From the NCBI RefSeq assembly GCF_000299875.1, contig NZ_AMRK01000006.1, forward strand, positions 1-64,000: a stretch of 64,000 nt of DNA, in the 5' to 3' direction. Below are positions 29,276 to 38,262 of this stretch, piece after piece (the stretch's first letter is position 1; each line of letters starts with the position of its first letter). The translations under genes were made by a program, and so were the position numbers. This stretch comes from Celeribacter baekdonensis B30. Lineage in GTDB: Bacteria; Pseudomonadota; Alphaproteobacteria; Rhodobacterales; Rhodobacteraceae. The notes below the pieces were generated by a model. It was given only the letters and a program-made list of their open reading frames with translations, was not told the DNA's origin and did no database searches.

Positions 29276-30232
29276 ATGGCTAAACCTTACGAACAACGCT
29301 TTCCTTGGCATCTCGACTGGAACCTGTTGCGCACATTCATGGTGGTGGTCGAACAACGCGGCATTTCGCGCGCGGCTGATTTTTTGGGCCTGAAGCAACC
29401 GACAATCTCCTCCGCTCTCAAGCGTCTCGAAGACACGGCCGGGCATCAGTTGATCGTTAGAAAATCGAATGAATTCAAAGTGACGCGAGCCGGGCAGTTG
29501 CTTTATGCCGAATGTTCGTCGATCTTTGGCGCGGTGTCGCAATTGCCGTCTTTGTTGGAAACGGGCACCGAAGACTTGCGTGGCCATATTTCCATTGTCA
29601 CCACCTCCCATGTGATTTCGGATCACTTTGATGAGGTGTTGCACCGCTTTGTCACGCGTCATCCAAAGGTCAGCTTTTCTTTCACAGTCGCGGAAAGCGA
29701 CGAAATTGTCAGCCGTGTCAGTCAAAATCGCGCCAGCCTTGGGATTTGTTTGCTGCATAAAATTCCGGCAGGTTTGAAAGCGGACGTGTTGTACCGTGAA
29801 TATTTTGGTCTGTTTTGCGGCCCCAAACATTGGCTGTTTGGGCGTGATATGATTCCCCTGTCCGAACTCGAAGGCGAGAGGTCGGTGTCATTTCAAACGG
29901 AAACCGATGGCGGGCCTTTGGAACCCGTGGCAAAGCTGCGGATGCGGGCCAAAATCGCGACGGGGTGGAGCGGGGTGTCTTCGAACTTGCATGAACTCAG
30001 GCGCATGATCGTTGCCAATATCGGCATTGGCGCGCTGCCATTGCATGTGGCCAAGCGCGATGTCGATCTGGGGCGGTTGCGTCAATTGCCGCCCTATGAC
30101 GCCTTGCCTTTGGTCAGCATCTATCTTTTGACTAACCCGCGCCGCAAGTTGTCAGAAGCCGAGGCCGGGTTTTTGACTATGTGCGACGAGATGCTTTCAT
30201 CCGTTGATTTAGAATTGCGCACCTATCGATAA
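29276..30232 (+). CDS. LysR-family transcriptional regulator
   Basis: The product has 318 residues: a winged helix-turn-helix at about 14-72 (NLLRTFMVVVEQRGISRAADFLGLKQPTISSALKRLED) followed by a substrate-binding domain of two Rossmann-like lobes. It is divergent from the ABC/aminotransferase/CoA-transferase operon, the classic position for its activator. The inducer is presumably the imported amino acid or a keto-acid intermediate. ATG 29276 has no strong ribosome site. Confidence 0.9.
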   Translation: MAKPYEQRFPWHLDWNLLRTFMVVVEQRGISRAADFLGLKQPTISSALKRLEDTAGHQLIVRKSNEFKVTRAGQLLYAECSSIFGAVSQLPSLLETGTEDLRGHISIVTTSHVISDHFDEVLHRFVTRHPKVSFSFTVAESDEIVSRVSQNRASLGICLLHKIPAGLKADVLYREYFGLFCGPKHWLFGRDMIPLSELEGERSVSFQTETDGGPLEPVAKLRMRAKIATGWSGVSSNLHELRRMIVANIGIGALPLHVAKRDVDLGRLRQLPPYDALPLVSIYLLTNPRRKLSEAEAGFLTMCDEMLSSVDLELRTYR

Positions 30233-30299
30233 AGCGCATCGGGATAAACGTGCTCAAGGCGTTTGTCCCGAAACGCCCACACCCTAAATCAAGTTTCGC

Positions 30300-30342
30300 G
30301 TGTTTCGGATTTAAGTCGTGTCTCAACTTAAATCCGAAACAC
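30300..30342. terminator. Perfect 17-bp inverted repeat between convergent lysR and hemP
   Basis: The arms 30300-30316 and 30326-30342 are perfectly complementary (GTGTTTCGG...CCGAAACAC) around a 9-base loop. It lies in the 129-base gap between two convergent genes, where a bidirectional terminator is expected. No T-run follows on either strand, so it may work with Rho or as an RNA-end stabiliser, or be a dispersed palindromic repeat. Confidence 0.6.
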
Positions 30343-30361
30343 TTTAAAGGCTAAACGACCT

Positions 30362-30523
30362 TCATTTTGTTAGGATCAATTTTTGCGCGCGCGTGATCCG
30401 CAGGGTGTAGATTTGGCCATCAAGGATGATTTGCCGGGTTGAGCCGTCTGAAATCAAACTGCGGGCATCAATTGGGGGAAGCTGGGTCTCCGCAGCTTCC
30501 ATCTTCGTTACATGTAGGGTCAT
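30362..30523 (-). CDS. hemP: Hemin uptake protein HemP family
   Basis: A 53-residue protein whose second half, ARSLISDGSTRQIILDGQIYTLRITRAQKLILTK, is the signature of HemP: a conserved SL...I.L.G..Y.LR.TR..KLILTK ending. ATG 30523 follows AAAGG and gives the normal family length; the frame could start at 30559 or 30541, but those extra residues are not conserved. HemP usually precedes heme-receptor or heme-uptake genes under iron control and helps activate them; here it stands alone, facing lysR. Likely monocistronic. Confidence 0.85.
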   Translation of the reverse strand: MTLHVTKMEAAETQLPPIDARSLISDGSTRQIILDGQIYTLRITRAQKLILTK

Positions 30524-30688
30524 TGGCTTGCCTTTTGTCATGTCCGTATTCCAGGCCAAGGGCCTGTCGCCCCTCTGTGGGAAGCGGATGGTGTGTCAGT
30601 AATTGAAACACCAAGACTGGCTGGGCTTTGCGCCATGGCGTGCCATTGGATGTCGCGGTTCAAGGCGCCGGACGGCGCGATCTCTAGG

Positions 30689-30718
30689 AAGATAAATTAA
30701 CCTTAGTCTTTTTGTCAA
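30689..30718 (-). promoter_or_regulatory. Probable hemP promoter
   Basis: On the minus strand TTGACA (30718-30713) and TATCTT (30694-30689) are 18 bases apart, upstream of hemP with a leader of about 160 bases. The leader contains a short G+C-rich inverted repeat (around 30663-30680). No Fur, Irr or RirA box was recognised with confidence. Confidence 0.5.
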
Positions 30719-30847
30719 CTTATGGATGCAAAATTTTAGACTCCAACATATGTGCAGAAAAGACACGCGACATACCTTTGGTCTTCAGGGAGACTACACC
30801 AATATGGCCGAAAATCAGGGAATCTGTACGAACCGGGAAAGTTAGAT

Positions 30848-30875
30848 TTGACAAAACTGTCAATTCGGCTAAATG
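30848..30875 (+). promoter_or_regulatory. Promoter with TetR-type palindrome upstream of the dual-adaptor RND operon
   Basis: TTGACA-AAAC-TGTCAA at 30848-30863 is a perfect 6+4+6 palindrome whose left arm is also a consensus -35 box; a -10-like TAAATG follows at 30870-30875 (16-base spacing). A repressor bound there would block RNA polymerase. The operon ends in a tetR gene, the natural candidate for the protein that binds it. Confidence 0.6.
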
Positions 30876-30894
30876 AGAGGCTTAGCTTTTCGAT

Positions 30895-31965
30895 ATGTCA
30901 GGGATATTCATGAAAGTTCCAACGCTCTTGGGTCTGATCTGGCTCATCCTAACCCCGACGCACATTTTGGCCGAAGTGCCTTTGGCGGTCGAAATTATTT
31001 CCGCCAAAAGCGCAACAGTCGTTCACGAGATCAAGGTTGTTGGCTCTGTCGAGGCGAAAGACAGCTTTCCGGCCGCCTTTCGCAGAGGCGGTCAGATCGA
31101 CTATCTGGATGCCGAGGTCGGGCGCCAATTGAGAGCCGGCGAGGTGATTGCACGCATTGATGCGACCAATATTTCCGCTGCACTTGATGCGGCCCGGGCC
31201 AATTTGAATGCTGCCGAAGCCGCATGGGTTCAGGCCGAACAAGCCCGCGCCCGAATGGATACGCTTTTGGCGCGCGGCGTGGGCACGCAGGCGCAATATG
31301 ATGAGGCGCAGCAGGCCTTTCTGGCGGCGCAGGCCAGTCGAGATCAGGCCCGCGCCATGTTGGAAACCGCCGAACAAGCGCTTGACGATACAGAGATTCG
31401 TGCCGAAGAGGACGTGACCGTGATCGAAAAATATGTCGATCTGGGCGAGATCGTTTCCGCCGGGGCTCCTGTTGCCACCCTCGCGTTGAAGGGCAAAAAA
31501 CAAGCGGTGTTTTTGGCCCCGGATGCGGCAGGGCTGTCGAAAATTCTCAACCATGAGGTCGAGCTTGATCCCAGTGGTGCGGATGCGCCGTTCACATCGA
31601 CGATCACCGAAGTCTTGCCGGTTTTGACCTCCACCGGAACAGTTGAAATTCATGCGGATATTCCCGAAGAGATGTCGACGCAGATCCCGATCGGCACGTC
31701 GATCTCAGGCCGCTCCACGATCGAAATCGACCAACGCATTGTTCTGCCATGGAGCGCGTTGACGTCGGATTCCAAAGGCCCGGCCGTCTGGGTGGTCGAT
31801 CCTGCGACCTCCACCGTGTCACTCAAATCTGTGCGCGTGGGCTCTTATAACGATAAGACCGTTGAACTCACGGAAGGCCTTGTCGAGGGTGATCTTGTGG
31901 TCGGGGCCGGATCACAAATGCTGTTCGACGGCCGCCCGGTGGTCGCAGGGGAGACGATGCAATGA
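30895..31965 (+). CDS. RND efflux periplasmic adaptor, first of a pair (TriA-like)
   Basis: The product has up to 356 residues with an N-terminal signal or anchor (LLGLIWLILTPTHILA). The lipoyl domain (VGSVEAKDSFPAAFRRGGQIDYLDAEVGRQLRAGEVIARID), a helical hairpin at about 90-165 and the beta-barrel follow in normal order. ATG 30895 and ATG 30910 are both possible; neither has a strong ribosome site. It is the first of two different adaptor genes before one RND permease, the layout of TriABC. Confidence 0.88.
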   Translation: MSGIFMKVPTLLGLIWLILTPTHILAEVPLAVEIISAKSATVVHEIKVVGSVEAKDSFPAAFRRGGQIDYLDAEVGRQLRAGEVIARIDATNISAALDAARANLNAAEAAWVQAEQARARMDTLLARGVGTQAQYDEAQQAFLAAQASRDQARAMLETAEQALDDTEIRAEEDVTVIEKYVDLGEIVSAGAPVATLALKGKKQAVFLAPDAAGLSKILNHEVELDPSGADAPFTSTITEVLPVLTSTGTVEIHADIPEEMSTQIPIGTSISGRSTIEIDQRIVLPWSALTSDSKGPAVWVVDPATSTVSLKSVRVGSYNDKTVELTEGLVEGDLVVGAGSQMLFDGRPVVAGETMQ

Positions 31966-33035
31966 TCAAACCGATGCGGCTCTTGGCTGTGATGCTTGTT
32001 TTTTCGGGTCTGGGACAAATGGGGCTGGCTCAGTCCGATATGGGTGAAACTCCGGCGCTGCGCCCGGTGATTTCCGAATTCGTGTCAACCGACCCGGTGG
32101 TCAAACGTCAATACTCCGGGGTGATCCGGGGCCAGGATGTGACCGCTTTGGCGTTCCAAACCAGCGGCCGTTTGGCGACGCTCAATGTGGCCGCCGGGGA
32201 TCGCGTGACCAAAGGGCAGGTGCTTGCAACCCTTGATCAAATCACATTGGCGCAAGATGTCGCCGTGGCCGAAGCCGCTGTGTCGGGGGTCCAAGCGCAG
32301 GCCGAATTTGCGCAGACCCAATATGAACGTGTTTCGGCGCTGGTGGCGCGCAATGTGGCCACCACCGCCCAACTCGAAGCGGCGCGCGCCAATCGCGATG
32401 CCACGGCGGCCAAACTCGAAAGCGTGCGTGCCGATCTGGCCCAAACCACGGAGGCGGCCCGCTATGGTAGCCTTGTCGCGCCACGGGATGGGATTGTCCT
32501 GTCCACCTCAGTCGATCCCGGCACGCTTGTTAGCCCCGGCGTGAGTGTGATGGAGATTGCCGATCCTTTGGGGCGCGAGGCGATCATTGATGTGCCCGCC
32601 TCTGTCGCCGCGATCATGCCGGAAGGCGCGGGATTCGTGGTGCGTCACCGTTCGGGTGGTGTTGCCCCGGTGATGGCGCGGCTGAGTGTGATTGAACCCG
32701 TTGCCGACACAAGTCTGGAGACCCGTAGATTGCGGCTTATGCTGATTGCGCCGCCTGAGGATTACCGTATCGGCACCTTGATCACGGCGGCCTATAATCG
32801 TGGTGCGGCCCCTGCGATGACCCTGCCCATCAGCGCCATTGCGGGCACGCAAGACAGCCCTGGCGTTTGGCGCGTCACGCCGGATCGTATGGTGACATTT
32901 GTGCCGGTGACGCTGGGCGCCATTGTGGGAGACCGGGTGGTGATTTCCGCAGGGCTTTCTGAGAATGATGAAATCGTCGTGCGCGGAGTACACGCACTTG
33001 AAGACGGACAAAAAGTTGGGGAGCGGCTCGAATGA
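31962..33035 (+). CDS. RND efflux periplasmic adaptor, second of a pair (TriB-like)
   Basis: The product has 357 residues with signal peptide (MLVFSGLGQMGLAQS), lipoyl half-motif YSGVIRGQDVTALAFQTSGRL, hairpin at about 95-165 and beta-barrel. It is only distantly similar to the preceding adaptor, so the two are not a recent duplication and probably form a hetero-oligomer. The start overlaps the end of the first adaptor gene by four bases, and its stop overlaps the permease start. Confidence 0.9.
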   Translation: MIKPMRLLAVMLVFSGLGQMGLAQSDMGETPALRPVISEFVSTDPVVKRQYSGVIRGQDVTALAFQTSGRLATLNVAAGDRVTKGQVLATLDQITLAQDVAVAEAAVSGVQAQAEFAQTQYERVSALVARNVATTAQLEAARANRDATAAKLESVRADLAQTTEAARYGSLVAPRDGIVLSTSVDPGTLVSPGVSVMEIADPLGREAIIDVPASVAAIMPEGAGFVVRHRSGGVAPVMARLSVIEPVADTSLETRRLRLMLIAPPEDYRIGTLITAAYNRGAAPAMTLPISAIAGTQDSPGVWRVTPDRMVTFVPVTLGAIVGDRVVISAGLSENDEIVVRGVHALEDGQKVGERLE

Positions 33036-36000
33036 AGGGGTTCAACCTATCGGATTGGGCACTGGGGCACCGCTCCTTTATCTGGTTCATGATGATCATT
33101 GCTGTGGTCGCCGGATCGCTCAGCTACATGAGGCTTGGGCGCGAAGAGGACCCGTCGTTCACCATCCGCACCATGGTGGTGACTGCGAGTTTGCCGGGGG
33201 CCACCGCCGAGGAAACCGTGACGCAGGTGACCGATCGCATTGAACGCAAACTGCAAGAACTCGCGACCCTCGATGGTACGCGCTCGGTGACCTATCCGGG
33301 GATCGCATTGGTCTATGTTGATTTGCGCGACAATGTTCCCGCCTCCGAAGTGCGCCCGTCCTGGACGCGTGTACGGCAAATGATGTCGGATATCCGAAGC
33401 CAGTTCCCTCAGGAGTTTCAAGGCTTTGCCTATGATGATGACTTTGGGGATGTGTTTGGGACGGTCTATGCCTTTACCTCGGATGGCTATGCGCCCGAGG
33501 AGGTCAAAGATTATGTCGAAGACGTCCGCGATGTGGTTCAAAGTCTTGATGATGCTGGCAAAGTCGAAGTGTTTGGCACTCGTGATCAGGTCATCCATAT
33601 CGAATTTTCTGCCCGTCGTTTGGCCGCTTTCGGCCTCGATGGGCAAACCGTTTTGGGCTCTCTTGCGGCGCAAAACCAGATCGTTCCATCGGGGATGATC
33701 AGCACCGACGATGAAAACATTTTGCTGCGGGTTACCGGGCAATTCGACAGTGTAGACGCCCTCGCCAATGCGCCGCTGCGCTCGGGCGATATTTTTTTCA
33801 CGCTGGCCGATGTGGCCAATGTGACCTCGGGCTACGATGATCCGCCGTCCGAATTGTTTCGTTACAATGGCGCGCCCGCAATCGGTCTGAAAATCGGGAT
33901 GCGCGAAGGCGGCAATGTGCTCGATTTTGGTGCGGCTTTGGATGAGACCATGGCAGAACTCACCACGACATTGCCAGTGGGTATCAATGTCCACCATGTC
34001 GCCGACCAGCCGAAAGTGGTTGAGGAGTCGGTGGGCCATTTCGTGAAGGCGCTGATCGAGGCGGTGGTGATCGTGCTTGCCGTGAGCTTCGTGTCTCTCG
34101 GTGTGCGCGCGGGGTTTGTCGTCAGCCTGACGATCCCCTTGGTGTTGGCCCTGACCTTTGTGTTCATGGAGGTTTTGGGCATCACGCTTCAGCGGATTTC
34201 GCTGGGCGCTTTGATCATCGCGCTGGGCCTTTTGGTGGATGACGCCATGATCGCGATTGAAACGATGATCTCGCGTCTCGAACTGGGTGAAAGCCGTCAC
34301 AAGGCGGCTGCCTATGCCTGGACATCGATCGCTTGGCCGATGTTGACGGGCACGTTAATCACCACCGCTGGTTTTATCCCCATCGGTCTCAACAGCAGTA
34401 ATGCCGGTGAATACACCATCACCTTGTTCTATGTGATTGCCATTTCGTTGGTGCTGAGCTGGATTGTCGCCGTGTTGTTTGCGCCCGTGTTGGGGGCAAC
34501 CTTTTTGCCGAAACAGTGGAAACATGTACACGGCGAACCGGGATGGTTGCGGCGTCGGTTCCATCATTTGTTGCGGCTTGCGATGCGGTTCCGCCTTTTG
34601 ACGGTGGTCATTACATTTGCGGCTTTCGCACTGGCTGTGATCGGTATGAGCAAGGTCGAACAACAGTTTTTCCCAAGTTCGGATCGCCCGGAGGTTTTGA
34701 TCGATGTGACGCTGCGCCAAAACGCCAGTATTTATGCAACCGATACGGAGATTGCGCAGTTTGAAACATGGCTGAGCGCTCAGGACGAGGTTACATTTTG
34801 GACGACCTATATCGGCAACGGTGCGCCTAGGGTTGTGTTGACCTTGGAGGCGCTGACGCCGGGGCCGAACATTGGTCAGCTCTTGATCCTGACGACCGAC
34901 CTTGAGGCGCGTGATCGCCTTTTGGCGAAAGTACGGGCCTATTCCGAGGCCCGGCTTGGCGTCGAATTCTATCCCAAAACCTTTGAGCTTGGGCCGCCAG
35001 TTGGCAAGCCCGTGCAATACCGGATTTCCGGTCCTGATTACGCTGAATTGCGTGACCACGCGCGTGAACTGGCTGCGGTTTTGTCGAAAGAGGAGCGGTT
35101 GAGCGCGATTTCACTCGATTGGAATGAGCCCTCTCGGGTGGTCCGTGTCGATCTGGATCAGGCGCGGTTGCGGCAACTTGGGTTGACCCAATCGGATGTG
35201 GCGGGGGTGATGTCGAGCCTGTTTGAAGGCTCCACCGTGACTCAAATTCGCGATGCGCGCACATTGATTGATGTTGAAATTCGCGGCGCCGAGGAGGATC
35301 GCAAAACCTTGACGGCCTTGGAAAACCTGCAATTTGCCAATGCGCAGGGTGTGTCCATTCCACTGTCCTCGATTGCGACATTGGATTGGGTGACCGAACA
35401 GCCGCTGATCCGGCAAGAGGACCGCGCGCCTGTGATCACCGTGAAAGCGGCGATTGGGTCGGATGACTTGCCCGCAACCTTGGTCAATGCGCTCAAACCG
35501 GCGATTGCCAGCTTTGAACAAACCCTGCCGCGTGGCTATACTGTCGAGGTCGGGGGCACGGTGGAAAGCAGCGCCGAAAGTCAGGGTCCAATTGCCGCCG
35601 TCATGCCGATTATGGTGTTGATCATGCTGACGCTGACAATGATTCAGGTCCAAAGTTTCCGCCTGATGTTTGTCGTCATTGCGGTGGCGCCATTGGGCCT
35701 GATCGGCGTTGTTGCGGCACTTTTGAGTGCCAGTGCGCCAATGGGGTTTGTCGCCCTGCTTGGGGTGCTCGCCCTCGTCGGCATTTTGATCCGAAATTCG
35801 ATCATCCTCATTCAAGCCATCGAAGATTTACGCCGCGAAGGCAAATCGCGTTGGAACGCCGTGTTTGAGGCCTCCGACAGCCGGGCGCGTCCGATCCTGT
35901 TGACCGCAGCGGCGGCCTCTTTGGCCTTGATCCCGATTTCGCGTCAGGTGTTTTGGGGCCCGATGGCCTTTGCGATGATGGGCGGCATTATCGCCGGGAC

Positions 36001-36079
36001 ATTGATCACATTGCTCTTCGCGCCGGCGCTCTATTGTCTTGTGTTCCGGGTCAAACCGGAGGCGAAGGAGGCGACGTGA
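33032..36079 (+). CDS. RND-family efflux permease (TriC-like)
   Basis: The product has 1015 residues. It has a first transmembrane helix near 15-33 (SFIWFMMIIAVVAGSLSYM), two periplasmic domains and TM4 with the proton-relay aspartates in ALGLLVDDAMIAIETM. The final helices include LLGVLALVGILIRNSIILIQ. The start is coupled to the second adaptor. In family terms it is closer to the pumps used with paired adaptors than to the 1038-residue pump elsewhere in the window. No outer-membrane channel gene is linked. Confidence 0.92.
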   Translation: MKGFNLSDWALGHRSFIWFMMIIAVVAGSLSYMRLGREEDPSFTIRTMVVTASLPGATAEETVTQVTDRIERKLQELATLDGTRSVTYPGIALVYVDLRDNVPASEVRPSWTRVRQMMSDIRSQFPQEFQGFAYDDDFGDVFGTVYAFTSDGYAPEEVKDYVEDVRDVVQSLDDAGKVEVFGTRDQVIHIEFSARRLAAFGLDGQTVLGSLAAQNQIVPSGMISTDDENILLRVTGQFDSVDALANAPLRSGDIFFTLADVANVTSGYDDPPSELFRYNGAPAIGLKIGMREGGNVLDFGAALDETMAELTTTLPVGINVHHVADQPKVVEESVGHFVKALIEAVVIVLAVSFVSLGVRAGFVVSLTIPLVLALTFVFMEVLGITLQRISLGALIIALGLLVDDAMIAIETMISRLELGESRHKAAAYAWTSIAWPMLTGTLITTAGFIPIGLNSSNAGEYTITLFYVIAISLVLSWIVAVLFAPVLGATFLPKQWKHVHGEPGWLRRRFHHLLRLAMRFRLLTVVITFAAFALAVIGMSKVEQQFFPSSDRPEVLIDVTLRQNASIYATDTEIAQFETWLSAQDEVTFWTTYIGNGAPRVVLTLEALTPGPNIGQLLILTTDLEARDRLLAKVRAYSEARLGVEFYPKTFELGPPVGKPVQYRISGPDYAELRDHARELAAVLSKEERLSAISLDWNEPSRVVRVDLDQARLRQLGLTQSDVAGVMSSLFEGSTVTQIRDARTLIDVEIRGAEEDRKTLTALENLQFANAQGVSIPLSSIATLDWVTEQPLIRQEDRAPVITVKAAIGSDDLPATLVNALKPAIASFEQTLPRGYTVEVGGTVESSAESQGPIAAVMPIMVLIMLTLTMIQVQSFRLMFVVIAVAPLGLIGVVAALLSASAPMGFVALLGVLALVGILIRNSIILIQAIEDLRREGKSRWNAVFEASDSRARPILLTAAAASLALIPISRQVFWGPMAFAMMGGIIAGTLITLLFAPALYCLVFRVKPEAKEAT

Positions 36080-36774
36080 CCGAAGAGATCCGTCAAACAG
36101 AACCCGTCGATTACCGTACCCGGATCGGACAGGAGCGCCGTCAGCGCACCTATGATCGTCTGGTCGAAGCGGGCACCATGGTCTTTGCCGACCGTGGGGT
36201 GAATGGCACGGTGATTGATCATGTCGTGCGCCGCGCGGGTGTGTCGCGCGGCACGTTTTACAACTATTTCGACACGATTGATGATGTCTTGGTTGCGGCC
36301 AAACGGGCCCTCGCGCGCGAAATCGTCTCGCTGATCTTCGAGGCGATTGATGAGGATTTGCCCCCGGCGGAACGGCTGGCCTATGGCGTCAAAGCCTTTG
36401 TCGAACTGGCCCGCGCGCATCCGCTTTTCCTCGAATTTACCGCGCGGATTGGTCGGCATGCCTATGGGTTTGGTCAGGTCTTGGATGAGGTCGCGCCCTG
36501 TTTCGTGCGCGACTCAATCATGGCGGGTGACTTTTGCCCGATGCCGGAAGAGATGGTGACCGACCTCTTGGAGGTCGGCACGCTCGCGCTTTTGCGCCGG
36601 ATCGTGGCGGGTGAAGACGTCGATGTTCCGGCCTTTGTCGCCGCGATTTTGCGCATGTTGGGGGTCGCGCAGGAAGAGGCCACGCGCATTGCGGCGCTTC
36701 CGGTGGTTTGTCCCGTGGTGCCGAGTGAGGCGCTTTTGGCGCAAAGCAACGCCGCGTGGATCAAATCACACTGA
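36076..36774 (+). CDS. TetR-family transcriptional repressor
   Basis: The product has about 232 residues. The helix-turn-helix is at about 15-60 (RRQRTYDRLVEAGTMVFADRGVNGTVIDHVVRRAGVSRGTFYNYF), followed by an all-helical ligand domain. I use GTG 36076, eight bases after GGAGG-like GAAGGAGG; its GTGA overlaps the stop of the RND permease. An upstream ATG inside the permease gene is rejected. Last gene of the operon, probably controlling it through the 30848 palindrome. Confidence 0.9.
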   Translation: MTEEIRQTEPVDYRTRIGQERRQRTYDRLVEAGTMVFADRGVNGTVIDHVVRRAGVSRGTFYNYFDTIDDVLVAAKRALAREIVSLIFEAIDEDLPPAERLAYGVKAFVELARAHPLFLEFTARIGRHAYGFGQVLDEVAPCFVRDSIMAGDFCPMPEEMVTDLLEVGTLALLRRIVAGEDVDVPAFVAAILRMLGVAQEEATRIAALPVVCPVVPSEALLAQSNAAWIKSH

Positions 36775-37422
36775 GCTTTGATCCACCACCAATGCCTGCG
36801 CCAAAAGCGTGGCCGCCCGGACTCCGTCGATCAGAACCACGCCTGAGCGTTTCGTCAATGTGCCGTGATGCGCGGACATGCCCGCGCATCCCAAAATCAC
36901 CGTCTGCGCCCCGCGCGCGCCCATGGCTTTGATCTCGGTTGTAAGGTGATCCAAGACGGCAGGGCGGCCCTCTTCGACGTCTAAAACCGCAATGCCACTG
37001 GCCGAAACCGCGAGGCAGGCGGCCTCAAACCCATGACGGCGGATATTGCCCTCAATCACCGGGACAGAGACGCCAAGGGTCGTCACCACGCCGTAGCTTT
37101 GGCCTTTGAGCAGGGCAAAATGATAGGCCGCTTCGCCGATCCCGATCACCGGACAATGCGCCGCCGCGCGCAGGGCCTCCAATCCCGTGTCATCGAAACA
37201 GGCGATGACGATGGCTTCAACACCCTCGTCGCGCGCTTTCGGCAACACTGCCATTAGGCCAGGGATCGCCGCCGCACCATCTTCAGGACCTTGAATGGCG
37301 GGCGGGCCGTCGGCATTGGTCCAGCCTAAAATCTCCGCCTCAGGCAAAAGCGCGCGCGCGGTCGCCACAACACTCTGCGTCATATGGGCGGAGGAGTTTG
37401 GATTGAGAAACAGGATTTTCAC
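36766..37422 (-). CDS. Asp/Glu/hydantoin racemase family protein
   Basis: The product has 218 residues. The two catalytic cysteines of the family are present in IVIACFDDTG (about residue 75) and VILGCAGMS (about residue 180), and the N-terminus KILFLNPNSSAHMT is typical of hydantoin racemases. GTG 37422 follows AAGGGG by six bases; the frame upstream to 37452 lies in the permease gene. It overlaps the tetR gene tail by nine bases in convergent orientation. As the last gene of a spermidine/putrescine-type transporter operon, it probably racemises the imported compound or its product. Confidence 0.88.
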   Translation of the reverse strand: MKILFLNPNSSAHMTQSVVATARALLPEAEILGWTNADGPPAIQGPEDGAAAIPGLMAVLPKARDEGVEAIVIACFDDTGLEALRAAAHCPVIGIGEAAYHFALLKGQSYGVVTTLGVSVPVIEGNIRRHGFEAACLAVSASGIAVLDVEEGRPAVLDHLTTEIKAMGARGAQTVILGCAGMSAHHGTLTKRSGVVLIDGVRAATLLAQALVVDQSSV

Positions 37423-37423
37423 C

Positions 37424-38260
37424 TCAGACCCCTTTGCCCGCATCGGACCCAAGCCGCGCGCGGCGTTTGCCCAAAACCCACACGGTCAAAAGAAACGCGC
37501 CGATGATCAAAAGCGAAAACAGCGTGGTCATGGTGCCAAGCGCGTAGATCACCGGCGTGGTCACATTGGTGGTCATGCCGAAGATTTCCAGCGGCAGCGT
37601 GTTGTACGATCCTGCCGTCAACAAGGTGCGGGCGAATTCGTCATAGGACAGGGTAAACCCAAACAGGCCTACGCCAATGAGCGAGGGCGCAATGATCGGC
37701 AAAACCACATAGCGCACCGTTTGCCACGGCGAGGCGCCTTGGTCGCGCGCCGCCTCCTCAAAGGATTTGTCAAAGCGGTTGAACACGGCAAACATGATCA
37801 GCAAACCAAAGGGCAGCGTCCATGTCAGCTGTGAGCCGAAACCCGAGGTGGCCCAATGGATTTTAAACCCAAGCTGGCTAAAGATCAGACCGACGCCAAG
37901 CGAGATCAGGATCGACGGGATCACCAGCGAGGCGATGATCAGGTAAAACAAGATGCCCGAACCATAGAACCGTTTGCGAAAGGCAAAGCCGCCCATGACC
38001 GACACCACGACGGTCGTCACCATGACCATCAGCCCAAGCGCGAGAGAGCGTCGGAAAGCGCCCCAAATATCGCCCACCGCCTGTTGTTCAAACAGGTCGC
38101 GGAACCAATGCAGTGACACGCCGCGCATTGGAAAGGTCAATCCCCCGGTCGGCCCCTGAAACGACAGGATGCCAATGGTCAGGGTCGGACCGTAGAGGAA
38201 CAGGATGAACAGGGCAAAGACCGCGCTGAGGACGTAGAAGGAACCGGGACGTTTTTCCAT
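37424..38260 (-). CDS. ABC transporter permease, PotC type
   Basis: The product has about 278 residues with six predicted membrane segments and the EAA loop FEEAARDQGASPWQTVRYVVLPIIAPSLIG. ATG 38260 is used, with AAGGAG eight bases before; a TTG two codons earlier is less likely. It overlaps the preceding permease gene and, by its stop, abuts the racemase start. Confidence 0.9.
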   Translation of the reverse strand: MEKRPGSFYVLSAVFALFILFLYGPTLTIGILSFQGPTGGLTFPMRGVSLHWFRDLFEQQAVGDIWGAFRRSLALGLMVMVTTVVVSVMGGFAFRKRFYGSGILFYLIIASLVIPSILISLGVGLIFSQLGFKIHWATSGFGSQLTWTLPFGLLIMFAVFNRFDKSFEEAARDQGASPWQTVRYVVLPIIAPSLIGVGLFGFTLSYDEFARTLLTAGSYNTLPLEIFGMTTNVTTPVIYALGTMTTLFSLLIIGAFLLTVWVLGKRRARLGSDAGKGV

Positions 38261-38262
38261 GA

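Larger units (their letters stand above)
30524..30894. other. Divergent spacer between hemP and the TriABC-like operon
   Basis: This 371-base stretch holds no ORF I would support. It contains the hemP promoter and leader on the minus strand, and on the plus strand the promoter and palindromic operator of the RND operon (30848-30875). The middle (about 30690-30760) is A+T-rich. Confidence 0.6.

Noticed and set aside
33047-34300. 417-codon minus-strand frame opposite the TriC-like gene
   Set aside because: Antisense to an unmistakable RND permease; no family motif.
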